From assembly GCF_001306135.1 (NCBI RefSeq), contig NZ_LGKP01000012.1, positions 124,001 to 188,000 on the forward strand: a stretch of 64,000 bases of DNA, written 5' to 3'. Shown here one piece after another: positions 53,531-61,782 of the stretch. Numbering within the stretch: position 1 is the stretch's first letter; every line of letters starts with the position of its first letter. The notes under the pieces are model-generated. The model made no database searches, had not been told where the DNA came from, and saw nothing but the letters and a program-made list of their open reading frames with translations. This stretch comes from Herpetosiphon geysericola (GTDB taxonomy: Bacteria; Chloroflexota; Chloroflexia; Chloroflexales; Herpetosiphonaceae). The position numbers and the translations under genes are program-made.

Positions 53531-54076
53531 TTAATCGCCAAGCTCTGGCAAGCGACTCAAATCGCGCAAACGCTCAACTTGCGAACGCAAGACCCGCCGA
53601 TTTTGCTGCGGGTTGGCAACTGACGGATCAGGAACCCAATCCAAGAGCCCGTTGTCGATTGCGCGGGCAATGCGCATGCGGTTGGCTTGGTTATTTTGGC
53701 CAAACGCCAAGGCCGCAGCATTGCTGATCGTAATCAGATCCTCGGCGGAGAGCCACCAACGGGTGCGCGAAACCAAAATGCCAATCTCACTTTGCCAAAA
53801 ATCTTCAGGAAAAACTGCTTTGCTTTGCAGCGCATTGCCCAACAACAGATCAAGCAATTGCTCAAGTGCTAATTCGATTCGCCGCAACATAATTTCGTTG
53901 CGCATATGCCGCCCGTTGGCAACCTCGATTAACAAATTTAAATTATGTTGAAAAGCAGTTTCGGCTGCTGCTTCCTCGGCCAAGGTGGTTGCACCTAAGG
54001 CATGGCCCAAGCTGCGGTAGCGTTGCAGCACTAAGGCGGTTATTTCCTCGGCTAGTTTATGGTCAAACAGTGCCAT
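53531..54076 (-). CDS. putative HTH regulator of the beta-lactamase-fold gene
   Basis: A 181-residue protein, mostly helical. Residues about 110-175 (DLITISNAAALAFGQNNQA, RIARAIDNGLLDWVP, PQQNRRVLRSQVERL) look like an excisionase/MerR winged-helix domain with a GLL-turn and an RR.L...VERL helix. The first half is an unrecognised helical domain. ATG 54076 (MALFDHKL) has AAGGAA upstream. The longer frame crosses a tandem operator. It lies 14 bp before the hydrolase and probably regulates both. Confidence 0.65.
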   Translation of the reverse strand: MALFDHKLAEEITALVLQRYRSLGHALGATTLAEEAAAETAFQHNLNLLIEVANGRHMRNEIMLRRIELALEQLLDLLLGNALQSKAVFPEDFWQSEIGILVSRTRWWLSAEDLITISNAAALAFGQNNQANRMRIARAIDNGLLDWVPDPSVANPQQNRRVLRSQVERLRDLSRLPELGD

Positions 54077-54094
54077 CGTTCGAGTTCCTTTATA

Positions 54095-54150
54095 GATAAC
54101 GTAACTATCGTTAGTTGATGAAGCTAGGATAACGTAACTATCGTTAGTTG
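54095..54150. promoter_or_regulatory. tandem operator, 23-bp direct repeats
   Basis: The 23-bp unit GATAACGTAACTATCGTT... occurs at 54095-54117 and 54128-54150 (33-bp period). Each holds TAACG-N7-CGTTA and AACTA-TCGT-TAGTT palindromes. It is placed directly before the putative regulator gene. Confidence 0.75.
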
Positions 54151-54238
54151 TCAAGGCTTAATTGACAAGGTTTTTTCGTTTCGAACCACCGCATGATAGG
54201 TTCATCAGATATTGTTTGCCTGCTATCAAATTCCCTTG

Positions 54239-54303
54239 AGGGGGTGCAGGGGGATTAAAGCCCCCTGCGTTTCCCGCCTTGAGGCGGGACGGAAGGGTCG
54301 TGA
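54239..54303. repeat. 65-nt double-hairpin dispersed repeat, copy D
   Basis: Full-length copy with both perfect stems, ending GGGTCGTGA instead of GGGTGGTGA. It sits between the regulator gene and the 158-aa gene. Confidence 0.9.
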
Positions 54304-54323
54304 CTACCCAATCGAGGCGCTAC

Positions 54324-54800
54324 TTACTCATAATCAAGCCAATTTGGTTCCTGAGTATCATCGAAGCCACGCTGCTTGAGCTGTTGCGATGTAACGACTA
54401 GGGTAATGTTGCCCCAAAGTAGCTTGAATAGTTCGTCGAGCATTGCCAGATGGCTGTGTTTGCTCGCGGCGGCGGCACTATCGATCGCCTTCCAATGCGA
54501 GCACAGCGCTGCTGCTTGCGTTCCCAACGTATCAAGCTGCTGCATTATTAAACTGCTATCCATAAAATCGCTACCAGGAGTGCGGCTGCTGCGATACGAA
54601 TCGATTGTAGCGCTAAATAATCGCCATAGTTGACGATTGGCTTTATTGTTAATCCCTGCTTCTGAGATAGTTAAATCAAAAGCCTGCTCTAAAACGGCTA
54701 AGCGTCGCGCATTAAAGCGCCGAATGTCCTCGTGGCCATAGGGGGTTTGAGTTGCAATATAGGCTTGTAGTAATGCTCTACGATCGTAATGTTTTTCCAT
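54324..54800 (-). CDS. unknown 158-residue protein
   Basis: A small helical protein (MEKHYDRRALLQAYIATQTPYGHEDIRRFNARRLAVLEQAF ... LWGNITLVVTSQQLKQRGFD). No known domain or membrane segment is recognised. The ribosome site is poor. It is divergent from the 117-aa receiver-like gene, with only about 50 bp between, so a paired role is possible but unproved. Confidence 0.5.
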   Translation of the reverse strand: MEKHYDRRALLQAYIATQTPYGHEDIRRFNARRLAVLEQAFDLTISEAGINNKANRQLWRLFSATIDSYRSSRTPGSDFMDSSLIMQQLDTLGTQAAALCSHWKAIDSAAAASKHSHLAMLDELFKLLWGNITLVVTSQQLKQRGFDDTQEPNWLDYE

Positions 54801-54854
54801 GCTTAAATTTCCCTATTGACGCTGAAAGTAAACTCTTTAGTTGATGGAGTCAAG

Positions 54855-55208
54855 ATGCAGCCTTTGATTATGCTTGTTGCCCAAACTGCGGCAATTCCAC
54901 CTACAGCTGAAGAATTAATTGAACAGGGCTATAGAATCGTTGGTTGTGATCGTATTCAGCAAGCCTTAGATACAATTGATCAATTGAAACCAGATTTGAT
55001 CTACATCATTGATCATTTTATCGAAGGCTTTCGCGATCCACTAGGAATTTATTTTTATACCAGAGATATACTAAATCAGCCAATTCCAATTATTTTGATT
55101 GGATTTCGGCATATACCTGAACATTTGGCCCATCTCGATCTCGCTTGTTTCAATTTAATGCAGATCGAAGCGACGCTGAGTTTGGTTTATGAACTAGTGC
55201 CAATTTAA
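54855..55208 (+). CDS. receiver-like 117-residue protein
   Basis: MLVAQTAAIPPTAEELIEQGYRIVGCD followed by LKPDLIYIIDHF and IPIILIGFRHIPEHLAHLD resembles a CheY-like receiver with strands beta1-beta5, but the acid pocket is weak, so it may be a pseudo-receiver. GGAG lies 5 nt before ATG 54855. AT-rich. Converges on the dimeric alpha-beta barrel gene (overlap 4 nt). Confidence 0.5.
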   Translation: MQPLIMLVAQTAAIPPTAEELIEQGYRIVGCDRIQQALDTIDQLKPDLIYIIDHFIEGFRDPLGIYFYTRDILNQPIPIILIGFRHIPEHLAHLDLACFNLMQIEATLSLVYELVPI

Positions 55209-55510
55209 AGCTTTGGGCCATGAATAACCAAGCTTGAGCGAATCGACTGAGCTTTCAAATATAAAAATTGTTGGCGCTGTGGATCGGCAAGGTAGCGCTC
55301 AAAATCGGCGCTTGAAGCAAATTCAAGCGGCTGAATTTCATCAGGCTGCTCGATATGTTGCTCAATTACCGTCTCGGGAGTTGGCCGAATGCGCAACAAC
55401 AAATGCCCGTGATACTGCGCCAGCAAGGGCAAAACTAAGGCTTCGAATTGCTCAAAGGCTGCGCTTTGGCCTGGATGGAGATAGATTAATTGGGTCAAAT
55501 AGATGCTCAT
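55205..55510 (-). CDS. DUF1330-like small alpha/beta protein
   Basis: A 101-residue ferredoxin-like protein (SIYLTQLIYLHPGQSAAFEQFEALVLPLLAQYHGHLLLR; EFASSADFERYLADPQRQQFL) of the DUF1330/dimeric alpha-beta barrel style. Its ATG overlaps the stop of the upstream APH kinase by four bases (ATGA), so the two are coupled. Role unknown. Confidence 0.75.
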   Translation of the reverse strand: MSIYLTQLIYLHPGQSAAFEQFEALVLPLLAQYHGHLLLRIRPTPETVIEQHIEQPDEIQPLEFASSADFERYLADPQRQQFLYLKAQSIRSSLVIHGPKL

Positions 55511-56406
55511 TTTTGCTCCAAGTCCCAATCATCAAGCACTTGCTGAATGCTATACCGCGCCATATTGGCCAAAAATGGGTTGCTGTGTTGATAGTAGGGC
55601 AAGGCTATCAGCGCTACCGACAAGGCCCAGCCTCGGCCCCGTAACCACGTCGCTTGATCAATATTCATCGCCGTGCGAAACGCAAGCCGCATCTGGCGAT
55701 CAAACAAATTCCAAGCTGGCAACAAATCGCAGGCGGGATCGCCAATTGCCAAGGCGCCAAAATCAATCACCGCACTAATTTGCGCATCAACAACCAATAA
55801 ATTGCCAGCATGCAAATCGCCATGAATCCAGACCGGTGCATGCTGCCATGGCTCAATGTGAATTGCATGCTCCCACACCGCCAAAACCAGTTCTGCATCA
55901 ACGAGATTTTGGGCTTCGGCCAGCGCCGCGCGAGTGGCTGCATCGCGCTGAATCAGTGGTACGCCACGCGCAGTTGGCGAAGCAGGCACAGGGCCGTGCT
56001 GCGAATCAATCCGTTGCAAGGCATGCAGAAATTGGCTTAAACTTACATGTGGATTTTTGGGTGTTGCAGTAACTGCATTTTCGCCAGCGAGCCAGCCATA
56101 CACGCCCCATTGCCAAGGATAAGCAGCACTTGGTTGGCCTTGGGCAAGTGGTTGGGGAATCTGGAGCGGCAGTTGAGGTTGCAACCATAGCAACCACCGA
56201 AAATCACTGGCAATTTGATCAATCGTCCAAGCGATGCGTGGCAAACGCACAACCATGGTCTCACCTAAGCGATAAAGCGCATTGTCAGTTCCAGCCGATT
56301 CAACCTTGTGCAACGGCAAATCATCCCATTCGGGAAATTGGCTGGTAATCAGCGCTTGTACTAAAACTTGATCAATTGGAAACTCATTCGCATGCATGGT
56401 TGCCAT
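55507..56406 (-). CDS. APH-family phosphotransferase
   Basis: A 299-residue aminoglycoside phosphotransferase-fold kinase: ALYRLGETMVVRLPR (lysine-poor N lobe), WIHGDLHAGNLLVVDAQ (catalytic HGDxHxxN, Asp near 192) and AVIDFGALAIGDPACDL (DFG-like metal site). Such kinases act on antibiotics, homoserine or sugars. The substrate cannot be assigned here. Coupled by ATGA to the DUF1330-like gene. Confidence 0.9.
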   Translation of the reverse strand: MATMHANEFPIDQVLVQALITSQFPEWDDLPLHKVESAGTDNALYRLGETMVVRLPRIAWTIDQIASDFRWLLWLQPQLPLQIPQPLAQGQPSAAYPWQWGVYGWLAGENAVTATPKNPHVSLSQFLHALQRIDSQHGPVPASPTARGVPLIQRDAATRAALAEAQNLVDAELVLAVWEHAIHIEPWQHAPVWIHGDLHAGNLLVVDAQISAVIDFGALAIGDPACDLLPAWNLFDRQMRLAFRTAMNIDQATWLRGRGWALSVALIALPYYQHSNPFLANMARYSIQQVLDDWDLEQK

Positions 56407-56425
56407 AAATTACCCTTAAACAACA

Positions 56426-56460
56426 TCGTGCAAGCATTATGCTCAACAATGCCTGCACGA
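56426..56460. terminator. hairpin after the QueA-like gene
   Basis: TCGTGCA-GCATT pairs with AATGC-TGCACGA (one mismatch, 9-nt loop). It separates the QueA-like gene from the APH gene. Confidence 0.6.
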
Positions 56461-56481
56461 AGATCAACCTTGCGAATGACA

Positions 56482-57531
56482 TTAGCTCAAGAGCAAATGT
56501 AAATCGCCAAATTCATGCCAGAGATAATGCTGTTCCAAGGCAGCGCGATAGCATAATTCCAAATGTTCGTAGCCCGCCAAGGCTGCTAACATCGCCAAAT
56601 GGGTAGCTTTTGGTTCATGCAAGCCAGTCAAAATGCCATCAATCGCCCGCAAACCGCGCTCTGCGGTAATGACCAATTCAGTCCAGCCAGTTTGCGGATG
56701 CACCAAACCTCGTTGATCAACCGTGCTTTCGATGGCTCGCACGCTGGTGGTGCCAACTGCAATCACACGGCGACCATCGGCGCGGGCGCGATTGATCAAA
56801 TCGGCGCTGGTTGCTGGCAGGCTATACCATTCTGCATACGGCGGCTCGTGATCTTCAAGGCTGGCCACGCCAGTATGCAGCAGCAAGGGCGCAATTTGAA
56901 TGCCTTGAGCAACCAACCGCGTCAGCAAGCGCTCAGAAAAAGCGCGGCCTGCAGAGGGCATTTCGGCGCTGCCAAGCTCGGTTGCATAGACGGTTTGATA
57001 GTAGCTGGTGGGCCAATCTTGGTCGACATAACTATAATGAATTGGTTTAGCATGCTCGGCCAGATACTTGGGCAAGGGTTTGGGCAAGCGCAAACTCGCA
57101 ATCCACAAGCGATTGGTCGTTGCGCCGTTGGCAGCATAGCTGCGATGAATGTCAAGCGAGCCACCAGCAGGCAAAGCGAGGCTGGTTGTAGCAAGCGCTT
57201 CGCGGTAGGGCTGGCTGCTCGTGCCATGGGGCAAACGAATTTCAACCATCCACAGCTCGGCCAGCAATTGGGTTGAAAGATGGACGATTAATTGCTGGCC
57301 CGCCTTGGTTGTTGCAGGAATTGCCGCATTCAGCGTGCCACTGGTATTAATTGCCAGCACATCGCCTGGCTGTAAAATCGTTGGCAATTGATTAAAACGA
57401 TAATGCTCAATCTGGTTTGAGCGACTATGCGACACCATCAAGCGCACTTGGTCGCGCTCTAGGCCGCGTGCCTCGGGCGGCTCGCCCGCCTCAAGGATGG
57501 TCGGTAATTCAAAATCTATCGTTGTAAGCAT
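56482..57531 (-). CDS. QueA-like SAM:tRNA ribosyltransferase-isomerase
   Basis: A 349-residue protein with the QueA fold: INTSGTLNAAIPA, SYVDQDWPTSYYQTVYA, GSAEMPSAGRAF (SAEMPSAG), LHTGVAS and GTTSVRAIES. QueA makes epoxyqueuosine from SAM in tRNA. The match is clear, but some family members (in Actinobacteria-like genomes) seem to act outside queuosine synthesis. No other queuosine genes are near. Confidence 0.87.
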   Translation of the reverse strand: MLTTIDFELPTILEAGEPPEARGLERDQVRLMVSHSRSNQIEHYRFNQLPTILQPGDVLAINTSGTLNAAIPATTKAGQQLIVHLSTQLLAELWMVEIRLPHGTSSQPYREALATTSLALPAGGSLDIHRSYAANGATTNRLWIASLRLPKPLPKYLAEHAKPIHYSYVDQDWPTSYYQTVYATELGSAEMPSAGRAFSERLLTRLVAQGIQIAPLLLHTGVASLEDHEPPYAEWYSLPATSADLINRARADGRRVIAVGTTSVRAIESTVDQRGLVHPQTGWTELVITAERGLRAIDGILTGLHEPKATHLAMLAALAGYEHLELCYRAALEQHYLWHEFGDLHLLLS

Positions 57532-57740
57532 ACCAAGCTCACTTTCATGATTTACAAGAACATAGAATAAAGAGCATAGAACATAGGCTATGGGATTTGG
57601 ACTAGTGGCGAATTCTTTGTGTCATTCGGGCAATTTGTGGCGAAAAATGGTTATTGGCTGTTGGATTATTGAGCTGCTGGAATTCCAACATGCACTCCCC
57701 AGCTCCTGAACCCTAGCCCCTGATCCCCGATCCCTCGATT
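57532..57740. repeat. satellite-filled gap
   Basis: No gene. It holds AAGAACATAGAATAAAGAGCATAG (57558-57585), GAATTCTTTGTGTCATTCGG, a GGCTATGG/TTATTGGCTGTTGG piece and CTCCTGAACCCTAGCCCCTGATCCCC (57700-57735), all repeat families seen elsewhere. Confidence 0.75.
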
Positions 57741-58415
57741 CTATTCCTTACGATAGCGGCCACTTGGTACATCATCATTAATTAGCCGTAGGATTGCTGG
57801 TACACTGGCCTCTGGTGGCGGGCGGTCGCTAATATCCTCGCCTAGAAACGCCTCTTGGTGCATTTGGGTGTTCATATCGCCTGGATCAAGGCTATAGACC
57901 CGCCACGTTGGTTGTTCAGCAGCTAAAATTGCGGTTACTTGATCGAGGGCTGCTTTGCTAGAGCCGTAGCCGCCCCAGCCCTCATATGGCTGAAGCGCCG
58001 CATCGCTGCTGATGTTGATAATTCGAATGCTGGGCTTGAAGCTTGGCGTTAGGGTTTGAATTGCTGCCAGCGGCGCAAAAACGTTAATTGCATAGACTTG
58101 AGCCAACTGGTCAAGCGGATATTCGACTAAACTTGGCAACGGGCTTGGCCCCAAAATGCTGGCATTATTGACCAACAGATCCAAGCCGCCCCATTCTTGG
58201 GCTGCAATTGCCAAGGCTTGACGATGGGCTGGGTCGGCAATATCGCCAGCAATTGCTTGGACGCTGGTGCTGCTTGCCAAGGCGGCACGGGCTTGTTCCA
58301 GCGCTGTTGCGCCGCGCCCAGTAATGATCAAATGCCAGCCATCCAAGGCTAATTTTTGGGCCAAGGCCAAGCCTAAACCACGTGATGCGCCAGTAATTAA
58401 TCCAATGCGTTGCAT
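57741..58415 (-). CDS. short-chain dehydrogenase/reductase
   Basis: A 224-residue classical SDR: LITGASRGLGLALAQKLA (NAD(P) motif), LLVNNASILG and YGSSKAALDQ (catalytic Tyr-x-x-x-Lys), with INISSDA supplying the Ser. GAGGAG lies before the ATG. Its start lies inside the end of the SnoaL-like gene (19-bp overlap), so they are coupled. The pair probably acts on one small-molecule pathway. Confidence 0.92.
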   Translation of the reverse strand: MQRIGLITGASRGLGLALAQKLALDGWHLIITGRGATALEQARAALASSTSVQAIAGDIADPAHRQALAIAAQEWGGLDLLVNNASILGPSPLPSLVEYPLDQLAQVYAINVFAPLAAIQTLTPSFKPSIRIINISSDAALQPYEGWGGYGSSKAALDQVTAILAAEQPTWRVYSLDPGDMNTQMHQEAFLGEDISDRPPPEASVPAILRLINDDVPSGRYRKE

Positions 58416-58798
58416 AGTATTTGCTCCTCAACTGCCTTGGCCAGCCACCATTCGCGCAGTTCGTAGGCTTGGCCTTGGGCATCAAAATCCACAATAAAGA
58501 TTCCAGCTAAATCTTGGGTTTGTTGCTGCTGTTGATGATAGAGTTTGGTGCGCCATTCGGCCACGCCCCGTCCTTCAGCAAACAGCACTGGCGTAATCGC
58601 ACATTCGACATGCTGATGTTGCACTAAGGTGCTGCGCCAATAGCCAACCACCGCCGCCAGCCCAAGCAAGGCAGGCTCAAACGGGTGTTCTTGATAGCGA
58701 ATCGTTGGGCTAAATAGTTGGCCTAATGCTGCAAGCTTGCCTTGGTTCCAGACCGTTGCTAAGGTTGCACACCAGCCTTGAAAATCGTTGTTGTTCAT
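58397..58798 (-). CDS. SnoaL-like small protein
   Basis: A 133-residue NTF2/SnoaL-like protein: FSPTIRYQEHPFEPALLGLAAVVGYW and TKLYHQQQQQTQDLAGIFIVDFDAQG...ELREWW fit a cone-shaped barrel that binds polyketide-like or steroid-like ligands. ATG 58798 has GGAGG upstream. The gene overlaps the SDR start by 19 bp. Confidence 0.82.
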   Translation of the reverse strand: MNNNDFQGWCATLATVWNQGKLAALGQLFSPTIRYQEHPFEPALLGLAAVVGYWRSTLVQHQHVECAITPVLFAEGRGVAEWRTKLYHQQQQQTQDLAGIFIVDFDAQGQAYELREWWLAKAVEEQILCNALD

Positions 58799-58923
58799 TG
58801 CCAACCTCCATCTGCCAAGCAGTATAGCGATCGGTCTTGGTTGACGACTCAGCCAGTAGTGGGGCAATTGGCAGCGCAACTAGACAGGCTTCGACCTGTC
58901 CAATCGGCCAGCGAGGAATAAAA

Positions 58924-59000
58924 ATGAAGGATGAAGGATGAAGGATGAAGGATGAAGGATGAAGGATGAAGGATGAAGGATGAAGGATGAAGGATGAAGG
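58924..59000. repeat. perfect 7-bp tandem repeat, ATGAAGG x 11
   Basis: Eleven uninterrupted copies of ATGAAGG (77 bp), followed by ATGAA, then an inverted AT CCTTCATCCTT piece at about 59024-59036 that can form a hairpin with the tract. Such arrays change copy number by slipped-strand replication. No start codon context is affected. Confidence 0.95.
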
Positions 59001-59061
59001 ATGAAATTTCCCCGTTTTTATCGATCCTTCATCCTTGTTTGGGTATATGAATTTGAGGTTA

Positions 59062-60057
59062 CTACTTCGCAAGCCGATGCTGTTGCATAAATTCCCAAGC
59101 AGCGTCGGCGGCGTAAAAATCACGGTTTTGGGGATTCTGGCGCTGGTTCACTCGGGCTGCTTGCTCTAAACTTGGCCAGTTATGACCACCGCCGTCAATT
59201 CGATAGAAACGCACGAGGCTATCTTCGTAGCTATTAATTGTAACTGTACTGTTGTCTGCGGGATAAACATCAGGCAGTTGGCTGATGCTTGGGGCCGTGG
59301 TTATGCCTAGCATTTCAAGCCAAAGTTGGATGGTTGCTTCGGCGGAAAGCACCATGCCTTGCTTACTCTCGCCAGGAATATCAATTGCGCCACCTGCATA
59401 CGGCATAACTGGGTCGGCAGTGCCAGCCACGAGCATCAATGGCGCAGGTGTTCCAACCGCTGTGCACTGGCTATTTTGAGCCATATAACCAGCGCTACCA
59501 ACCACAGCTGCAATCCGATCAGGCAATTCGAGCGCAAGCCGCAGCGCCATCATTGAGCCATTCGAGTGGCCTGTGGCATAAACCCTGGTCTGATCAATTG
59601 AATACGCTTGGGCAAAATGGTCAATTAAGCTCCTGATAAATTGCACATCATCGCTCGTCGAAGGATTATCCCAATCAGCGCGGCAATCGTTCCAACGCCG
59701 ATTCATTCCATCAGGATAGACCACGATAAAGCCATGCTGGTCGGCAAGGGTGTTCCAACGGCCTTGGGTGGTTAAATTCATGGCCGAAGCGCCTGCTCCG
59801 CCGCCGCCATGCAACATAAAAATCAAGGCTGCTCCAGCTGGGTCTAGTTTGGCTGGCAGATAATAGCTAAAATGGCGATTTTCCCCATCAACCAGCAAAT
59901 CTTGGTCGTGAATGCTCCCTTCGGACGCTGCTTGGTTGGGCTGGTTGGTTGCGATCGGCACGATTGTGCTTGGTTGACGATTGGCGCGACTACAGCCAAG
60001 CAACGCGATACTTAGCCCAAAGAGACTCCCAAACCGAACGATGCGTTCGATCTGCAT
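59062..60057 (-). CDS. PHB-depolymerase-family esterase (lipoprotein)
   Basis: A 331-residue exported lipase. Lipoprotein signal with LLGC (Cys near 21), then LHGGGG near 83, GHSNGSMMALRLALELP as the nucleophile elbow (Ser near 178, GHSNG), an acid near GTADPVMPYAG, and HNWPS supplying the base His. This is the polyhydroxybutyrate depolymerase/feruloyl esterase (LpqC-like) fold. The start ATG 60057 has GAGG upstream; the longer frame has none. Divergent from the Rrf2 gene. Confidence 0.9.
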   Translation of the reverse strand: MQIERIVRFGSLFGLSIALLGCSRANRQPSTIVPIATNQPNQAASEGSIHDQDLLVDGENRHFSYYLPAKLDPAGAALIFMLHGGGGAGASAMNLTTQGRWNTLADQHGFIVVYPDGMNRRWNDCRADWDNPSTSDDVQFIRSLIDHFAQAYSIDQTRVYATGHSNGSMMALRLALELPDRIAAVVGSAGYMAQNSQCTAVGTPAPLMLVAGTADPVMPYAGGAIDIPGESKQGMVLSAEATIQLWLEMLGITTAPSISQLPDVYPADNSTVTINSYEDSLVRFYRIDGGGHNWPSLEQAARVNQRQNPQNRDFYAADAAWEFMQQHRLAK

Positions 60058-60190
60058 AGCAACCTCTTCGCAAAAGAACTTGATTAATCGTAGCAAATGC
60101 TTGCTTGCTGCAACATCACCTGTATAGGCGATTGTTGTATCCACTGAGCTAAAATTCATGCTTGACAAACAAAAAACTCAATATACAATA

Positions 60191-60201
60191 TATCTAGTAT
60201 A
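60191..60201 (+). promoter_or_regulatory. Rrf2 operator-like site upstream of its own gene
   Basis: TATCTAGTATA, close to the TATCTAGTTTA repeats downstream of the gene, lies 18 bp before the Rrf2 start and would allow autoregulation. Confidence 0.45.
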
Positions 60202-60218
60202 AATTATTGTTGAGCATT

Positions 60219-60638
60219 ATGAGTTATTCACTGGCGTTTTCGCAGGCAATTGCCATCAGCCTCTACATCACCTATAAAGTCGAGGAACATTGTTACGATT
60301 TCGTGCCAACCCACGAAATTGCCGATTTTTTAGGGATTGCCAAGCCAAGCGTGGTCAAAGTTGTCCAAGCCTTGACCAATAATGGCCTGATTGAAACCCG
60401 TGAGGGTTCAAAAGGTGGCGTGCGGCTTACCCGCGCAAGCACAGCGATTAGCTTGCTGGATATTTTTAATGCGATTGAGCAAGCCAAGCCCTTATTTCGC
60501 GTTAATATCACCTTCAAAGAGCAAAAAGAATCGGCGCTGGCTGCTCGTCAACGCATGCTCGATAGCTTTCAGCGTGCCGAGGATGCCATGAAACGCGAGT
60601 TGCAAGCAGTTTCTTTGGCCGATCTCTCGATCGATTGA
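60219..60638 (+). CDS. Rrf2-family regulator
   Basis: A 139-residue Rrf2 regulator with the winged helix YDFVPTHEIADFLGIAKPSVVKVVQALTNNGLIETREGSKGGVRLTRAS (residues about 27-76). It lacks the three cysteines of IscR/NsrR-type iron-sulfur forms, so it senses something else. Start ATG 60219 has little ribosome site. It likely controls the downstream SDR through the palindromes between them. Confidence 0.9.
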   Translation: MSYSLAFSQAIAISLYITYKVEEHCYDFVPTHEIADFLGIAKPSVVKVVQALTNNGLIETREGSKGGVRLTRASTAISLLDIFNAIEQAKPLFRVNITFKEQKESALAARQRMLDSFQRAEDAMKRELQAVSLADLSID

Positions 60639-60648
60639 TTTTTTTGAG

Positions 60649-60679
60649 ATAAACTAGCTCTATTTTGTATCTAGTTTAT
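60649..60679. promoter_or_regulatory. inverted half-sites of the Rrf2-type operator
   Basis: ATAAACTAG (60649-60657) and CTAGTTTAT (60671-60679) are inverted copies, 13 bp apart, just after the Rrf2 stop. Confidence 0.6.
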
Positions 60680-60705
60680 TTTGTTCGCGATGTTTTTTTA
60701 TCCAA

Positions 60706-60730
60706 AACTAGATAAACTGTTTATCTAGTT
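60706..60730. promoter_or_regulatory. 25-bp palindrome before the SDR gene
   Basis: AACTAGATAAAC, one base, then the exact complement GTTTATCTAGTT. It ends 22 bp before the SDR start, in a promoter-blocking place, and shares the CTAGTTTAT core with the upstream sites. Confidence 0.85.
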
Positions 60731-60751
60731 TATTAATTGAAAGGAACTACA

Positions 60752-61771
60752 ATGAGCAAGCGTGTTTTAGTTACTGGAGCGAATGGTCACTTAGGCTCGG
60801 TATTGGCCCAAAGGTTGGTTGAACAGGGCTTTAATGTGCGGGCAAGCGTGCGTAATCGCAGCCAAATCAAGCCTGAGCTTGGCTACGAGCAGGTGTATGC
60901 AGATTTGATGGATATTGATTCGTTGCAGCAAGCCTTGGTTGGGGTTGACACGCTGTATCAAGTGGCTGCGGTATTCAAGCACTGGTCGCGTAATCCCAAA
61001 AGCGAAATTATTCAGCCTAATGTGGAAGGCACGCGCAATATTCTGCGCGCAGCGGCGCAGGCTGGGGTTAAACGGGTGGTCTATGTTAGCTCGATTGCGG
61101 CGGTGGATAAAAATAATCCACAGCGCCAAACTCCCGCTGATGAAACCACATGGAACCAATATACCTATGGCAATCCCTATTATCAATCGAAAATTGCCTC
61201 GGAGCAATTGGCTTGGACGTTGGCGCAGGAATATGGCTTGGATATGGTGGCGGGCTTGCCAGGCACAATTATCGGCGACCCAAATGGCCGTACTACACCA
61301 TCGCTGGGTATTTTGGAGTTGGTGTTGAGCAATAAGTTGCCGCTTGACATCAACATGGATTTTAATTTTGTCGATGTGGCTGATGTGGCCGAAGGCTTGA
61401 TTGCCGCTGAGCGCCAAGGCCGAGCTGGCGAACGCTATATTTTGGCCAACGATCAATCATTGCCCTTGCGGCGCTTGTTTGAAATTGGTCAAGAATTCAA
61501 CCCCAAAATTAACATCCCAATGCGCGTTTCTAAAGGCATTACGCGCGTTGCCGCTAGTATGATGGAAGTGGTTGCAAATCTGACAGGGCGTGAACCGCTG
61601 ATTTTGCGTAGCCAAGTTGGCTTATATTGCGGAGTTGAACAGCGCTTATCAATTGCCAAAGCCAAGCGCGAGTTGGGCTATAACCCGTTGCCTGCGGTCG
61701 AGGCAGTGCGCAAAACTTTCGCGATTTTAGCGCAGCAATCAGCTAAACAAGTTGCCGTAGGCCAAGCGTAG
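60752..61771 (+). CDS. extended SDR, dihydroflavonol-4-reductase-like
   Basis: A 339-residue NAD(P)-dependent reductase: VLVTGANGHLGSVLAQRL (Rossmann), VVYVSSIAAVDKN and NPYYQSKIASEQLAW (Tyr-x-x-x-Lys), GTIIGDPNGRTTPSLG. Family members reduce dihydroflavonols, ketones or nucleotide sugars. AAAGGA precedes ATG 60752. Under Rrf2-type control from its leader palindromes. Confidence 0.9.
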   Translation: MSKRVLVTGANGHLGSVLAQRLVEQGFNVRASVRNRSQIKPELGYEQVYADLMDIDSLQQALVGVDTLYQVAAVFKHWSRNPKSEIIQPNVEGTRNILRAAAQAGVKRVVYVSSIAAVDKNNPQRQTPADETTWNQYTYGNPYYQSKIASEQLAWTLAQEYGLDMVAGLPGTIIGDPNGRTTPSLGILELVLSNKLPLDINMDFNFVDVADVAEGLIAAERQGRAGERYILANDQSLPLRRLFEIGQEFNPKINIPMRVSKGITRVAASMMEVVANLTGREPLILRSQVGLYCGVEQRLSIAKAKRELGYNPLPAVEAVRKTFAILAQQSAKQVAVGQA

Positions 61772-61782
61772 TTTGCCGAGGC

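Noticed and set aside
54077-54154. N-terminal extension of the putative regulator with repeated NDSYVI
   Set aside because: The repeated peptide is only a translation of the tandem operator DNA.
58924-59000. CRISPR-like array
   Set aside because: Units are 7 bp without spacers; it is a simple tandem repeat.
58710-59123. 137-aa minus-strand open frame with HPSSFIL repeats
   Set aside because: Created by the ATGAAGG tandem array in one frame; no gene features.
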